Source: Thermomicrobiales bacterium (GTDB lineage Bacteria > Chloroflexota > Chloroflexia > Thermomicrobiales > UBA6265). Taken from it: DNA of 28,663 bases. The stretch is from contig JAWKPF010000045.1 of the NCBI GenBank assembly GCA_041390825.1, positions 1 to 28,663 on the forward strand, written 5' to 3'. The position numbers and the translations under genes were made by a program. Positions within the stretch are counted from its first letter, which is position 1; every line of letters starts with the position of its first letter. This document shows, one piece after another, positions 16,070-24,690 of this stretch. Below the pieces are notes generated by a model. It searched no databases, was not told the DNA's origin, and saw nothing but the letters and a program-made list of their open reading frames with translations.

Positions 16070-16286
16070 CGGGCGGTTCTTCAAGCAAGTGCCTTCCATC
16101 TCAACGAAGCGTGACCTTGTTGCCCTCGCTGTGGCGAGGAGATCCCTCCACTCCGCTTCGCTTCGGTCGGGATGACGGCATTCGCACGGCAGGTACGTGT
16201 TTCGGCAACCGCAATAGCACACCTTTGGTTGTGAGCAACCTTGGTTCTCGTCTGAGACTGGAGTTTGGACAACGAGAGATCCTTCG
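15948..16286. repeat. Direct repeat B, two copies of about 60-70 bases
   Basis: Copies at 15948-16006 and 16218-16286 share CACACCTTTGGTTGTG, GTCTGAGACTGGAGTTTGG and AGAGATCCTTCG in order. Copy 2 carries extra bases between the blocks. Repeats A and B alternate (A, B, A, dyad, B), so a larger unit was probably duplicated and then eroded. Confidence 0.75.
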
Positions 16287-16304
16287 CTGCGGCTCAGGAT
16301 GACA
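16138..16304. repeat. Short imperfect dyads of the GATCC...GGATGAC type
   Basis: Two dyads, 16138-16176 (GATCCCTCC ... GGGATGAC) and 16275-16304 (GATCCTTCG ... AGGATGAC), have the arms of a common bacterial intergenic repeat. A truncated relative lies at about 15996-16023. They can fold as short hairpins. Confidence 0.6.
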
Positions 16305-16362
16305 GGGGGGTGTGGACACTCTTGCAAATCGCTACAACACTCCTCGGCAAGCACCCGGATTC

Positions 16363-16397
16363 CACTGACCACTGACTACTGACCACTGACTACTAAC
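16363..16397. repeat. Heptanucleotide tandem array, five units
   Basis: CACTGAC, CACTGAC, TACTGAC, CACTGAC and TACTAAC follow each other without gaps. The array ends eight bases before the stop of the minus-strand CrtC-like gene, so it lies in its 3' untranslated region. Confidence 0.85.
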
Positions 16398-16405
16398 GAT
16401 TGACC

Positions 16406-18250
16406 TTACGACGTGAACTCCAGCCCGCTGCACATGTCGGTCACGTCTTTCAGCTCCTGCTGGTTGAGGAAGACGTATGCCTGGCTCGCCAGCACGAGCG
16501 CTGGCTGCGGCGGGTTCGCGCCGAAGAGTTCCATGTTTTCTGCATTGGGCTCGAGACCCACCATGCGCAGCACGTTCGGCAGTGTTTGCGCGTAGCCCAC
16601 GGATTCGGCGAACCCGCGGCCGAGATTTTCGCCGTTCGGCCCAAGCAGATAGACCGCGCCCTCGGAATACTGCGCGCCTGCGCCGAAGAAGCCCGATTGA
16701 CCGGTGCTCACGATCGGCTCCATGGTGAAGACGCGGATGTCTTCCGGAACGTCCTCGCCAAAGGTGAATTCCCATTTGTTCGGATACCAGGTGTAGGTCG
16801 GGGGATAGGTCTCCGGGGAGGGGGTATCGACGCTGAGAATCCAGTCGGTGATCGAAAGCTGTCCTTCGATCGTGGACGTGACCGAATCGGGATCCATGTA
16901 TTTCCCTTTGACCGTGACCGTCATCGTGCCTGGCGGGTTTTGGCCCGTTTGGTGAAGGAAGGGCAGGCTCTCTGGCGAATGCGAAGCGGCCACCGTGAGT
17001 TCGCGGCTACCGTTGAACTGCGCCATGAACCAGTCCCACCCACCCGGAGAGGCGGGGCCGAGATTGTTGGCCGCGCGCACGATGGCGGACGTGCCCATCG
17101 ACGCCAGCATGCCCCACTGGTGATCGAACCAGAAGGTCCCTTCCTTGAGTGTGACGGTGGTTCCATCGATGGTCAGCGAGCTCACCTCGGGATCGAGCGC
17201 GAGCCCGGGAATCGAGTAGTAGAGTGTGCCGATGCCATCGCAGCAAGGGGTGCAGCCATCGGCGCCCTGAAGCAGATACCCCTTGCCGCCGGTAAAGGTG
17301 AGATCGATCGAGAACTGGATGGGTGTGATCTCACCGTCGTCCTGACCCCAGGCTTGCAGGCGAATCGGGTAGATATCGTTCTCCGAGGTGTAGCCGCCTG
17401 CCGAGGTGATGGCGTTCTTGCCCATGGTGGCGCCGAGCTTGTCGGTCTCGAACGTGAGCAGGCCAGTCGTGCCGGAAATGACGATCGGCTTGGCCTGGTA
17501 ATGCCGCTCGCCGGCTTTGGCGATCGCGAAGTGGAGCTCGACGATCTGGTTCTGGACATCGGTCAGCCCGAGGGTGGCGGCGAGCACCGGCGGCACCAGC
17601 GACGAGCGGAAGAACATCATTTCGATGCCGTATTCCTGACCGTCATCCCCAAACGCGCTGCCCACAAAGAAGTACCACCCGATCTGTGAGGTCAGATCGG
17701 CGGCATTGCGCTGGGGAAACTGGAAGTCCGCCTGATTCGGAATCAGCGGAAAGTCGCGGATCACTTCCGGCCCGATCAGATTGCTGAGGAAATACGCCTG
17801 ATGCGCGGTGAGCGATTGCGCCACCGTTGCCAGCTTCTCGTAGCGGGGCGCATAGCTCTGGACGAAAGAGATCGGCTGGGACAGGAGTTCGAGCAGGCGG
17901 GTGCCCATGCGCAGTCCGAAAGCGGCGTTGCTATTGGTGGGGCCGAGGATTTGGGACAGCGCATCGGGCGGAATATCGTCCACGGTCAATGCGTCGGAGG
18001 TAGTCCAGAGCGCGCGGGCGATGGCGTCCTTCGTGTCGGCATCGAGCGCATCCAGTCCGGCCTGCGCGCCGAGGGCGGCATCGGCCGCGGGAGAAGCTGC
18101 CGGGGTGGCGTCTTGCGCCAGCGCCATAGATGACAGCCTGCCCAGTCCAATCGCGGCCAGTCCAGCGGCGCCGGCGCCACGCAGCACCGCGCGTCGTGAT
18201 TCCACGCGTGAGACAAACCGGGTAAGCGCATCGAATTGATGATCGTGCAC
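16406..18250 (-). CDS. Tat-exported CrtC/AttH-like lipocalin-fold protein
   Basis: The protein has 614 residues from GTG 18250, chosen because AGGAG lies eight bases upstream; the frame stays open to 18370 without a comparable site. The Tat signal ESRRAVLRGAGAAGLAAIGLG (about 17-37) is followed by a QDATPAASPAADAA linker. A helical region (about 60-165) precedes a beta-rich part that resembles the carotenoid 1,2-hydratase/AttH hydrolase family: IGWYFFVGSAFGDDGQEYGI (about 190-209), then TFWFDHQWG (about 372-380) and WDWFMAQFNGSREL. CTPCCDG (about 333-339) is a Cys cluster that could bind metal or form disulfides. At over 600 residues with an extra N-terminal helical part it is much longer than typical members. 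It acts outside the membrane, with unknown substrate, perhaps a lipid or isoprenoid. Confidence 0.75.
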   Translation of the reverse strand: MHDHQFDALTRFVSRVESRRAVLRGAGAAGLAAIGLGRLSSMALAQDATPAASPAADAALGAQAGLDALDADTKDAIARALWTTSDALTVDDIPPDALSQILGPTNSNAAFGLRMGTRLLELLSQPISFVQSYAPRYEKLATVAQSLTAHQAYFLSNLIGPEVIRDFPLIPNQADFQFPQRNAADLTSQIGWYFFVGSAFGDDGQEYGIEMMFFRSSLVPPVLAATLGLTDVQNQIVELHFAIAKAGERHYQAKPIVISGTTGLLTFETDKLGATMGKNAITSAGGYTSENDIYPIRLQAWGQDDGEITPIQFSIDLTFTGGKGYLLQGADGCTPCCDGIGTLYYSIPGLALDPEVSSLTIDGTTVTLKEGTFWFDHQWGMLASMGTSAIVRAANNLGPASPGGWDWFMAQFNGSRELTVAASHSPESLPFLHQTGQNPPGTMTVTVKGKYMDPDSVTSTIEGQLSITDWILSVDTPSPETYPPTYTWYPNKWEFTFGEDVPEDIRVFTMEPIVSTGQSGFFGAGAQYSEGAVYLLGPNGENLGRGFAESVGYAQTLPNVLRMVGLEPNAENMELFGANPPQPALVLASQAYVFLNQQELKDVTDMCSGLEFTS

Positions 18251-18368
18251 CGAAGAAACTCCTGCTGAGTGTCGCGCATCGAGCACATGAACCGATAGGA
18301 ACTGGAACTGCGCCGCGATCGGCGCCACGTGAATGGTCAGAGCGTAGTGGAGCGCCGCTGGAGCGCAC

Positions 18369-18386
18369 ACCCTTCTTAGGAAGGGT
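18369..18386 (-). terminator. Short hairpin between the beta-lactamase-like and CrtC-like genes
   Basis: ACCCTTC (18369-18375) pairs with GAAGGGT (18380-18386) around TTAG. It is 111 bases past the stop of the minus-strand serine hydrolase gene and lacks a T-run, so its role is uncertain. Confidence 0.35.
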
Positions 18387-18496
18387 TTCGGCCTGCCGGA
18401 TGCTGGAAGATCGCGTCCGCCGAACAGGCGAACCCCGGAGAGGTTTGGTCCCGATAGCCCCTGGATGCAACCTGGGGCGGAGGGGCAGAGTGGCGA

Positions 18497-19297
18497 TCAG
18501 CCGTCGAGCAGCCCGCTTCCAACGGCCGCCAGTCGCGCGATCTCGCCCATGACCGGCTCGGCGTCGTGCAGCACCGGGAAGCCTTCGGTGAAGACCGTGA
18601 CCACCATGTCACCATGCGGACCGCGCACGAAACCGGCGTCGTGCGATACCGTGCCGACCGTTCCGGTCTTCGAACCCCAGGGAAGCGTGCCTTCCGGGAA
18701 GTACCGGCCGATGCGCCGGGTGTTCTGTTGCAACGTCAGCATTTCGATCATGCCGTCGCAGCTTTCCCGGGACGCCGCTGCGCCGGTCAGGATCGCGTCG
18801 ATGCAACTCCGGAAATCATTGGCGGTAGCCCAGTTTTCTGGCGCGCCCTCGCTGGCTGGCACACCGCGCATCTTGCGGCCCAGCGCGGAGCCGGTCATCC
18901 CAAGCGAGGGCATGGCCGCATTCACGTTTTCCATGCCGGTCAGATCGATCAGCATGTTGGTGGCGGTGTTGTCGCTGATGCTCATCATCAGATAGACGAT
19001 GTCGCGCAGGGTCAGCTCCAGTCCGGGATGAAGCTGCAGCAGCACGCCACTGCCGGGGCAGATGTCTTCCGTTGTCAGGGTGAAGCGGTCGTCCAACGCC
19101 AGATTGCCGCGGTCGATCTGGCGGAAGATCTCGACCATGATCGGAATCTTGATCGTGCTGGCGGAGATGAACCGTTCATCGCCCCGGTGCGAATATCGCT
19201 CCCCGTCGGGAGCCTGCACCGCAACGCCGATGCGGACGCCGTCTGTCTCGGCGTTTGTGACATATCGCTCCAGTGCGTCCCAACGTTCTGCGGCCAT
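18497..19297 (-). CDS. Beta-lactamase-fold serine hydrolase (class A-like, Beta-lactamase2 family)
   Basis: The protein has 266 residues from ATG 19297 with GGGGGA just upstream. It has the three penicillin-recognising motifs in order and spacing: STIK with nucleophile Ser47 and Lys50, SDN (108-110) and KTG (210-212, GSKTGTVG). The region that would hold the class A general base Glu (ExxxN in the omega loop) reads RKMRGVPASEGAPENWAT, with Glu residues present but not in the canonical RWExxLN context. No signal peptide is seen, unlike secreted resistance enzymes, so it may act in the cytoplasm or use a non-classical route. An esterase or peptidase role is as likely as beta-lactam hydrolysis. 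Confidence 0.85.
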   Translation of the reverse strand: MAAERWDALERYVTNAETDGVRIGVAVQAPDGERYSHRGDERFISASTIKIPIMVEIFRQIDRGNLALDDRFTLTTEDICPGSGVLLQLHPGLELTLRDIVYLMMSISDNTATNMLIDLTGMENVNAAMPSLGMTGSALGRKMRGVPASEGAPENWATANDFRSCIDAILTGAAASRESCDGMIEMLTLQQNTRRIGRYFPEGTLPWGSKTGTVGTVSHDAGFVRGPHGDMVVTVFTEGFPVLHDAEPVMGEIARLAAVGSGLLDG

Positions 19298-19313
19298 CGT
19301 TCCCCCGTTTCGC

Positions 19314-19356
19314 GTCCAGCGTCCAGTGGAGGAAGAGTGTGCACCGGACGCTGGAC
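19314..19356 (-). terminator. 11-bp hairpin after the propeller gene
   Basis: GTCCAGCGTCC (19314-19324) pairs perfectly with GGACGCTGGAC (19346-19356) around 21 bases. It lies between the stop of the propeller gene (19416) and the start of the serine hydrolase gene, in the position of a terminator. No T-run follows on the minus strand. Confidence 0.5.
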
Positions 19357-19415
19357 TCGGGAGTCTGGACCATCACCCATCCGGCAACCCGCGCGCCATG
19401 CCGGGAAGCGCTGGT

Positions 19416-22046
19416 TCAGGTCGGTTGCCCCAGTTGGGTTGCTTGCACGTATCCGATGATCTGTGTCTCGGGTTCGAGGACGGGGTACCAGGTTCCCTGT
19501 TCATTCGTGACCGGCTCCCCAAGAATCTGCACGGTGTTGTTCGGGGCCAGGATGTGAACCACGGTCGCGTTTGCGTCCGGCGCGGCGAAGATCGGGGTCA
19601 TGCCGGTCGTGAGGGCGGTGTCTCCTGGAGCAAAGACGGTAGATGCCTGGGTGGATTGCTCGGTCACCGGGGAAGCCGTCGTAGCCAGGCCGGCGCCATC
19701 GATCGGAAAGAAGTAGGCTCCGATCACGTTCCAGGCGACGAAGACCGTGCCATCTGTCCCCCAGACGGGACCCAATCCGAATGCGACTGGCACAGCACTT
19801 TCGAGATCGGCGGCCACTTCGGTCGAAGCTCCGGTTTCCAGGTGCGTGACCCAGAAGTCACGCGCCCCGGAGTCGAGTCCCACTGCTTGCAGCAGATACT
19901 GTCCATCCGGTGAAAACGTAGCGATCCAGGTGCCCTCGAAGAGATCTGTCTCAGCCGGTGGCTGCGGCACGGCGCTCAGCGCGCCTGTGTTTGCATCGAC
20001 GAGGCGTAGCGGAGAACGTTGCAGCACCACGAAGCCACTGGTCGCGCTTGGGTAGTACGCAAGCAAGCGGTCGCCTGCCGGGGAGACTTCGCGCAGTACG
20101 AGCGGCCCGAATTCGGCGTCATCCGAGCGTGCGAGGAGAGCGGTTGCTCCGGTTGCCGGATCGTAGGTCCAGATGCCGTTGTCGGGGTGCGACAGGTCCA
20201 GATTTGTGACCGAGTAGTAGAACCGCGTTCCGTCCGGCGACCATTGGCCACGATAGTAGAAGACACCAGGAGCCTCGGAAACGGGCGCCAACGTCGCAAC
20301 CTCACCACCTGTGGCGGAAACCTGCGCGATGACATTGGTCGACACCCCGCCCTCGCCAGATGACGAGCGCGAGAAGGTGATGAACTGCCCGTCCGGAGTC
20401 CAGGCGGGCGCCACATCGGCGAAGAACTCCGCATCGCCGGTATCGTCATGCAGATCGATGATCGCGCCGTCGTAGTGATCGTCGGTCAGGTTGGTCAACT
20501 CGCCGGTAGCCGCGTCCATCACCCAGAGATCGCCGTCCTTGTAGGTGACGAAGGTCTGCTCGCTGAAGGCAAGCCGCGTGCTATCGGGCGACCAGATGAC
20601 ATCTTCGATGCGGAGCATCGTGTTCAAGACCGAAAGGTCGGCGCAACTGACCTCGGCCATGGTCGCCACGTCGTAGACGCAGAGCGATGTCTGGGGCGGA
20701 ACGGTCGCCGCGAGATACCGCCCATCCGGGGACATGGCGATCGCGCGTCCTTCTGGCAGTTCTACTTGCCGGACCGCGCCACCAACGGGCGCGCCCGCAT
20801 CGCCGTTCTCCACGACATGAGACGCGACTGGCGTGGATGTGTCCTCCGGTTGGGCCACATCCAGTCCGACGCCTTCGATAGAAAAGAAGATCGCCCCATC
20901 GAGCGCCTGGGCAATGAAGACCGTGCCATCGGCGCCCCAAACTGGTCCAAGCGCGTATTCGACCGGCATCGCATCGGCAATCTCGCCTGTCACTCTGGTC
21001 GAAACTCCGCTGGCAAGGTCGGTCACCCAGAATGCGCGCGATGCAGAGGACACCCCGACGGCTTGCAGCAGGTATGCGCCATCGGGGGAAAACGTTGCGA
21101 GCCAGGTGCCCTCGAAGACTTCGCTTTCCGGAGCCGGGTCTGGAACCTGGCTCACGTCGCCGGTCACGGGATCGACAAATCGGAGCACCGACTTGCCCCA
21201 GTAAGCGGACTGCATCAACGCCATCGGGTAGTAGGCGAGCAATCGGTTGCCTGCCGGGGAGACCTGCATGAGCACAAGGGGACCGAGTTCGGCGTCGTCC
21301 GACATGGCCAGCTTGCGGATTTCTCCCGTTGCCCGCTGATAGACCCAGATGCCGGTATCCGTGCTGTCGGGATCGCTGTCGTTGAACGAGTAGTAGAGCT
21401 GTTGACCGTCGGGCGACCATTGCCCTTTGAAATACCAGGCTCCGGGGATGTCTGAGATCTCCGCGAGCTCTTCCACGGATCCGCCGCTCGCTGGAACCTG
21501 CGCAATGGTGTTGCGGGCCAGACCGGGTCCGGCGTATTCCGTGCGGGAGAAGGTGATGAACTGACTGTCCGGGGTCCAGGCCGGCGCGACATCGAAGAAG
21601 AACTGTTCGGAGTTGTCACTGCCGGACTCGAGGATGCGTCCGACGTAGCCATCGTCGGTGAGATTGGTGAGCGATCCGGTTGCCGCATCCATCACCCACA
21701 GGTCGCCATCGACGAACAGCCGAAAGGCATGCTCCGAAAAGGCGATGCGCGTGCTATCTGGCGACCAGACGATATCTTCGGTGCGGATCCCGGCGGACAA
21801 CCCGCTGAGATCTGCGCAGCTCACCTCGGCCATCGTCGCCACGTCATAGACGCAGAGCGCGGTGTCGGGCGGTGTCACCGCGGCCAGGTACTGACCGTTG
21901 GGGGACATGGCAGCAGCGCGGCCGTGTGGCAGGGTGACCGTGCGCACTTCGCCGCCAACCGGCGTCTGCGCCAGGACAGATGCATGCCATCCGGCTATTC
22001 CCAATAGAGAGACGATGAGTGCAGCGGCAACGAGCACACGCTTCAT
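19416..22046 (-). CDS. Secreted double TolB/WD40-like propeller protein with a C-terminal SH3-like tail
   Basis: The protein has 876 residues from ATG 22046 (AGAGG eight bases upstream). A signal peptide (MKRVLVAAALIVSLLGIAGW, cleavage after VLA) exports it. The rest is a module of about 380 residues present twice (about 30-410 and 425-795). Each copy has an LCVYDVATMAEVSCADL block with a Cys pair 12 residues apart, IxWSPDSTRxAFSE, GDLWVMDAATGxLTNLTDD, DVAPAWTPDxQFITFSR, WSPDG and TFSPDGxYLLQAVG. These are TolB/WD40-like propeller blades. The tail (about 810-876: PIFAAPDANATVVHILAP, GTWYPVLEPE, IGYVQA) looks like a bacterial SH3 domain that would bind cell-wall material. A protein-binding or scaffold role on the cell surface is likely. 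Confidence 0.8.
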   Translation of the reverse strand: MKRVLVAAALIVSLLGIAGWHASVLAQTPVGGEVRTVTLPHGRAAAMSPNGQYLAAVTPPDTALCVYDVATMAEVSCADLSGLSAGIRTEDIVWSPDSTRIAFSEHAFRLFVDGDLWVMDAATGSLTNLTDDGYVGRILESGSDNSEQFFFDVAPAWTPDSQFITFSRTEYAGPGLARNTIAQVPASGGSVEELAEISDIPGAWYFKGQWSPDGQQLYYSFNDSDPDSTDTGIWVYQRATGEIRKLAMSDDAELGPLVLMQVSPAGNRLLAYYPMALMQSAYWGKSVLRFVDPVTGDVSQVPDPAPESEVFEGTWLATFSPDGAYLLQAVGVSSASRAFWVTDLASGVSTRVTGEIADAMPVEYALGPVWGADGTVFIAQALDGAIFFSIEGVGLDVAQPEDTSTPVASHVVENGDAGAPVGGAVRQVELPEGRAIAMSPDGRYLAATVPPQTSLCVYDVATMAEVSCADLSVLNTMLRIEDVIWSPDSTRLAFSEQTFVTYKDGDLWVMDAATGELTNLTDDHYDGAIIDLHDDTGDAEFFADVAPAWTPDGQFITFSRSSSGEGGVSTNVIAQVSATGGEVATLAPVSEAPGVFYYRGQWSPDGTRFYYSVTNLDLSHPDNGIWTYDPATGATALLARSDDAEFGPLVLREVSPAGDRLLAYYPSATSGFVVLQRSPLRLVDANTGALSAVPQPPAETDLFEGTWIATFSPDGQYLLQAVGLDSGARDFWVTHLETGASTEVAADLESAVPVAFGLGPVWGTDGTVFVAWNVIGAYFFPIDGAGLATTASPVTEQSTQASTVFAPGDTALTTGMTPIFAAPDANATVVHILAPNNTVQILGEPVTNEQGTWYPVLEPETQIIGYVQATQLGQPT

Positions 22047-22198
22047 TCGCAAACCTCTTACGCGCAATCCATTACCGGCCACGTGGCCTTGTCGACACGA
22101 TAGAGCAGCGGGGGCGCCTGCGCCATCGGATGAATGACACATTTCTCGAGCGGTTGCCGCCCGCTGGCTCTACTGCGAATGACGTAGTGCGGTCGGGA

Positions 22199-24532
22199 TC
22201 AGGCTGCCCACGACGGGTTGTGATCAGAGACGAGCTCGCGCAACGAAGCAAGCGATGAGCCGCCTCCCATGTCGATCGTCGTCACGGCCGCGGAGCCGTC
22301 GATGAGCCCCATGACCACGACGCCATTCGTGGACCAGGTGGGCGCGAACCGCGGATCGAGCTTCGCGTTCTCGATGTTTTCCATCACCCGCGTAGCGTCA
22401 CCCGTGACCGGATCGGAGACCCAGAGTTGCCCCGGTCCCTGCACCGGCACGAGCAGGTAGAGGATCGATGCGCCATCGGGCGAGAACGTCCCAACGATGC
22501 GCGCTGGCAGTGTGGCCTGATCGGGCGGCGGAAGCTCCAGGAACGTGATCTCCCCGGTAACGGTATCGACCAGCCGGATCAACGGATCGGCGATCTGGGT
22601 TCCCACGAAAACCTGTGGATGCCAGACCAGTAGCGATGCTCCTGTGGGAGAGATCTGCAGCAATGCCGGCGCTCCGCCGGTCTGCCCGTCTGCCATGGCG
22701 AGCGGCGCGGTCAGCCCGGTCGCCGGATCGTAGGTCCAAACGCCATTGCGTGGATCGTCGGCCGATGCGCTCGAATAGGAGTAGTAGAGCGTCGTGCCGT
22801 CCGGGCTCCAGGCGGAACGGTGCACGACCACGCCCGGTTCGGTCTCGGAAACACGCGCCAGCTCCTCGACAGAGCCGCCCGCGGCAGCAATGCGCGCCAG
22901 CGTCGTGCCCGTCGATTCGCCATTCACCAGGTTGGTGCGCGCGAAGCTGATGAATTGGCCGTCTGGCGTCCACGCCGGCGAGGCATCGACGGTCACCAGC
23001 GCCGGAAGCTCGCCGCCAAGCCCGAAGAGATCGTCGACGAATCCGTCGTCGGTCAGGTTGGTCAGCTCTCCCGTCGCCACGTCCATGAGCCAGAGATCGC
23101 TGTCGGTGCCGAGCGTGTATCCCATCTCGGTGAACGCGAGGCGCGTGCCATCCGGCGACCAGATGACGTCCTCCGGGCGGGGGGTAATCGGCGCATTCTC
23201 CAACGAGGCGCAACTGACCTCCTGCTGGGTGGCGATCTCGACGATGCAGAGCGACACCCGCTGTTCCAGCACGGCCACCTTGGCGCCGTCCGGCGATCCG
23301 CCCAGCACCTGACCGGTTCCCCACGAGAGCGTTGTCAACGGGCTTGCGGTGGGCACCGGTTCGATCGCCAGGCTCGTCAACGCGCCCTGGCCAGAAAGCC
23401 CCGCGATCAGGATGGTTCCATCGCTTGCCCAATCGAGGAGGTTGCCTGTCTCGACGCCGATCTCGTCCAGTAGCAGCACGGGTTCTGCCTCGCCTGACGG
23501 CGCCAACCAGAGTTGATCGCTCGCGCCCATCGTTGGCAACATGAGGAGCAAACCCGATCCATCGGGCGCGAAGGTCGCGACGCTCATCCCCACGAGCGAG
23601 GCTGGCACGCTGTCCGGCAGAACGGGGGTCGTGACCTCCTCAGGATCGAGATCGACCAGCCGAAGGAGCACCGAGTCGACTTCGAAGCGCCCATGCGCTT
23701 CGGGGTACCAGGCCAGGACTTGGTCGCCGGCGGGAGAAACCTCGAGCAGTGTGAGCACGCCCAGGCTGGGATCATCCGCAGCGGCGATCGGGAAGATCGA
23801 GCCCGATGCCGCGTCGAACGCCCAGATGCCGTTTTCGGATGGATCGCCTTCGCTGGAAGTGATGCGGGTGAAGAGGAACAACGCCCCGTCTGGTGTCCAG
23901 GCAGTGTGGGAATAGACCGCTCCCGGTTCCTGGGACGTGACGGACGCGAGCGTCTCCACGGTTCCGCCGTCTGCCGGAACCTGGGCGATCGAAGTGCCAG
24001 CCGCGGCGCCATCGGTCCAGGTGGAGCGCGCGAAGGTGATGAACTGGCCATCCGGCGTCCACGCCGGCGAGCCGTCGACGAAGATCGGGCCCGTGAAGCC
24101 GGAGCCGCTCGTGTTCAGCAGCGAGCCGGTGTAGCCGTCGTCGGTCAGATTCGTCAGCTCGCCTGTGGCGGCATCGACGATCCAAAGATCGGCGTCTTTC
24201 CCCAGCAGCAAGCCAAGTTCCGCGATCGCCAGGCGAGAGCTATCGGGCGACCAGACGATCGCGTCGCTGCCGGGATCGGAATCGAGCAGCTCCAGCGAGG
24301 CGCACACCGGTTCGGCCAAGGTGGCTGTTTCGTAGATGCAGAGGGAGAGCGGGAGATCGAGGACCGCAATCCGCGATCCGTCCGGAGACAGCCCAACGAT
24401 CTGACCGGATTCGAACTGGAGTTGCTGGACTGGACCAGCGGCTGGAGAAGCGTTCTGCGCGCGGCCAGACAGGGGAACACTCGAAACGAGCGCGGCCGCG
24501 ACGACAAACACGGCCAAGATCCAACGATGCAT
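22199..24532 (-). CDS. Secreted double TolB/WD40-like propeller protein, paralogue of the downstream gene
   Basis: The protein has 777 residues from ATG 24532 with AAGAGG upstream. A signal peptide (MHRWILAVFVVAAALVSSVP, ending near GRAQ) is followed by a NASPAAG linker. The same module as in the neighbouring gene occurs twice (about 35-400 and 405-765): LCIYETATLAEPVCASLE and LCIVEIATQQEVSCASLE, WSPDSSRLAIAE, DLWIVDAATGELTNLTDDG, DGSPAWTPDGQFITFARS and WSPDGTTLYYSYSS. The Cys pair is kept in both. The SH3-like tail of the paralogue is missing here. The genes point the same way with about 150 bases between them and probably arose by duplication of an already doubled protein. Function is unknown; surface binding is the general expectation. 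Confidence 0.8.
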   Translation of the reverse strand: MHRWILAVFVVAAALVSSVPLSGRAQNASPAAGPVQQLQFESGQIVGLSPDGSRIAVLDLPLSLCIYETATLAEPVCASLELLDSDPGSDAIVWSPDSSRLAIAELGLLLGKDADLWIVDAATGELTNLTDDGYTGSLLNTSGSGFTGPIFVDGSPAWTPDGQFITFARSTWTDGAAAGTSIAQVPADGGTVETLASVTSQEPGAVYSHTAWTPDGALFLFTRITSSEGDPSENGIWAFDAASGSIFPIAAADDPSLGVLTLLEVSPAGDQVLAWYPEAHGRFEVDSVLLRLVDLDPEEVTTPVLPDSVPASLVGMSVATFAPDGSGLLLMLPTMGASDQLWLAPSGEAEPVLLLDEIGVETGNLLDWASDGTILIAGLSGQGALTSLAIEPVPTASPLTTLSWGTGQVLGGSPDGAKVAVLEQRVSLCIVEIATQQEVSCASLENAPITPRPEDVIWSPDGTRLAFTEMGYTLGTDSDLWLMDVATGELTNLTDDGFVDDLFGLGGELPALVTVDASPAWTPDGQFISFARTNLVNGESTGTTLARIAAAGGSVEELARVSETEPGVVVHRSAWSPDGTTLYYSYSSASADDPRNGVWTYDPATGLTAPLAMADGQTGGAPALLQISPTGASLLVWHPQVFVGTQIADPLIRLVDTVTGEITFLELPPPDQATLPARIVGTFSPDGASILYLLVPVQGPGQLWVSDPVTGDATRVMENIENAKLDPRFAPTWSTNGVVVMGLIDGSAAVTTIDMGGGSSLASLRELVSDHNPSWAA

Positions 24533-24690
24533 TGTTCATCCTCTTAGGCAGAATCAATTACGAAAAGAACTATTTCAGCGCAGTTTCCCGATTCATGACC
24601 TCCTTCACCAAGGGCGCCGTTCGATTGCCGGCGGCATCATAGCGCACCCGCTGTCACCCGTCGGCGCAGCATCAGCCAATGGAACCGTGT

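Larger units (their letters stand above)
15859..16405. other. Gene-free stretch made of drifting repeats
   Basis: No gene is supported here. Open frames on both strands translate the repeats themselves, for example a minus-strand frame with CRHPDRSEAEWRDLL, a well-known kind of spurious protein. The stretch holds two kinds of long direct repeat, at least two short imperfect dyads and a heptanucleotide array, listed separately. Confidence 0.75.

Noticed and set aside
16034..16372. Minus-strand open frame of 112 codons with CRHPDRSEAEWRDLL
   Set aside because: It is a translation of intergenic dyad repeats, a familiar type of false protein, with no ribosome binding site or domain.
16363..16397. 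Heptanucleotide array considered as a CRISPR or iteron origin
   Set aside because: Units are seven bases with no spacers, and no cas or replication gene is nearby. It is a simple tandem repeat.
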